This document shows, piece by piece, positions 32,487 through 32,487 of a stretch of DNA of 32,487 nucleotides. The first letter of the stretch is position 1. Every line of letters starts with the position of its first letter. The translations under genes and the position numbers were made by a program. The stretch spans positions 1-32,487 of the forward strand of contig JAAAPD010000004.1 of assembly GCA_009908505.1 (NCBI GenBank), in the 5' to 3' direction. Source of the stretch: Alphaproteobacteria bacterium (GTDB lineage Bacteria; Pseudomonadota; Alphaproteobacteria; Rhodobacterales; Rhodobacteraceae). Below the pieces are notes generated by a model. The model worked only from the letters and a program-made list of their open reading frames with translations, searched no databases and was not told where the DNA came from.

Positions 32487-32487
32487 G

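Overview
The window looks like a chromosomal segment of a marine-type alphaproteobacterium of the Rhodobacteraceae (Roseobacter group). The reasons are high GC, an irr-fabA-fabB-fabI block, a miaB...phoH-ybeY-corC-lnt-metK series, a SAM/SAH-type riboswitch in front of metK, a CP4-like EPSP synthase and a roseobacter-type TauA. These assignments come from reading motifs, not from a database search.

Layout. 1-861 (minus): the start of a taurine ABC transporter gene (tauA) that runs off the left edge. 1130-3565 (minus): aroA, a small four-helix membrane protein and cmk, tightly coupled. 3679-4389 (minus): trmB. 4546-4968 (plus): a lone DoxX-family membrane protein with its own promoter and a strong terminator. 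5060-13777 (minus): a long housekeeping series that reads, in transcription order, miaB, an OmpA-like protein, a small lipoprotein, [terminator], phoH, an unknown gene, ybeY, corC, lnt, [riboswitch] metK and a small membrane protein. 13894-15232: a glycosyltransferase-like gene facing a decayed REP-associated (RAYT) transposase relative. 15288-19296: irr divergent from fabA-fabB-fabI plus an M50 membrane metalloprotease coupled to fabI. 19345-19779 (minus): an FKBP/SlyD-type isomerase.

19942-28748 (plus): a compact catabolic or detoxification-like run. A haloacid dehalogenase, an alpha/beta hydrolase, a threonine/serine dehydratase, an endonuclease/exonuclease/phosphatase-family protein and two more alpha/beta hydrolases all overlap by 1-8 bases. 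A Tet-type MFS exporter, a zinc alcohol dehydrogenase and an enolase-superfamily enzyme follow. The substrate is not evident.

28870-32268 (plus): probably the most interesting module. A TetR-family regulator is followed by a PspA/IM30 protein, a YiaA/YiaB-type two-helix membrane protein, a PlsC-like acyltransferase and a YnbB-like CdsA paralogue with an altered signature. Three perfect TGAAC-N3-GTTCA palindromes sit at the tetR promoter and on both sides of the pspA promoter, so the regulator very probably controls itself and the PspA unit. The neighbourhood suggests a membrane-stress or phospholipid-remodelling system. The window ends with tRNA-Arg(TCT) on the minus strand and the last codons of an unidentified minus-strand gene. 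No stretch longer than about 300 bases lacks a gene, and I saw no CRISPR array, rRNA, prophage or intact insertion sequence.
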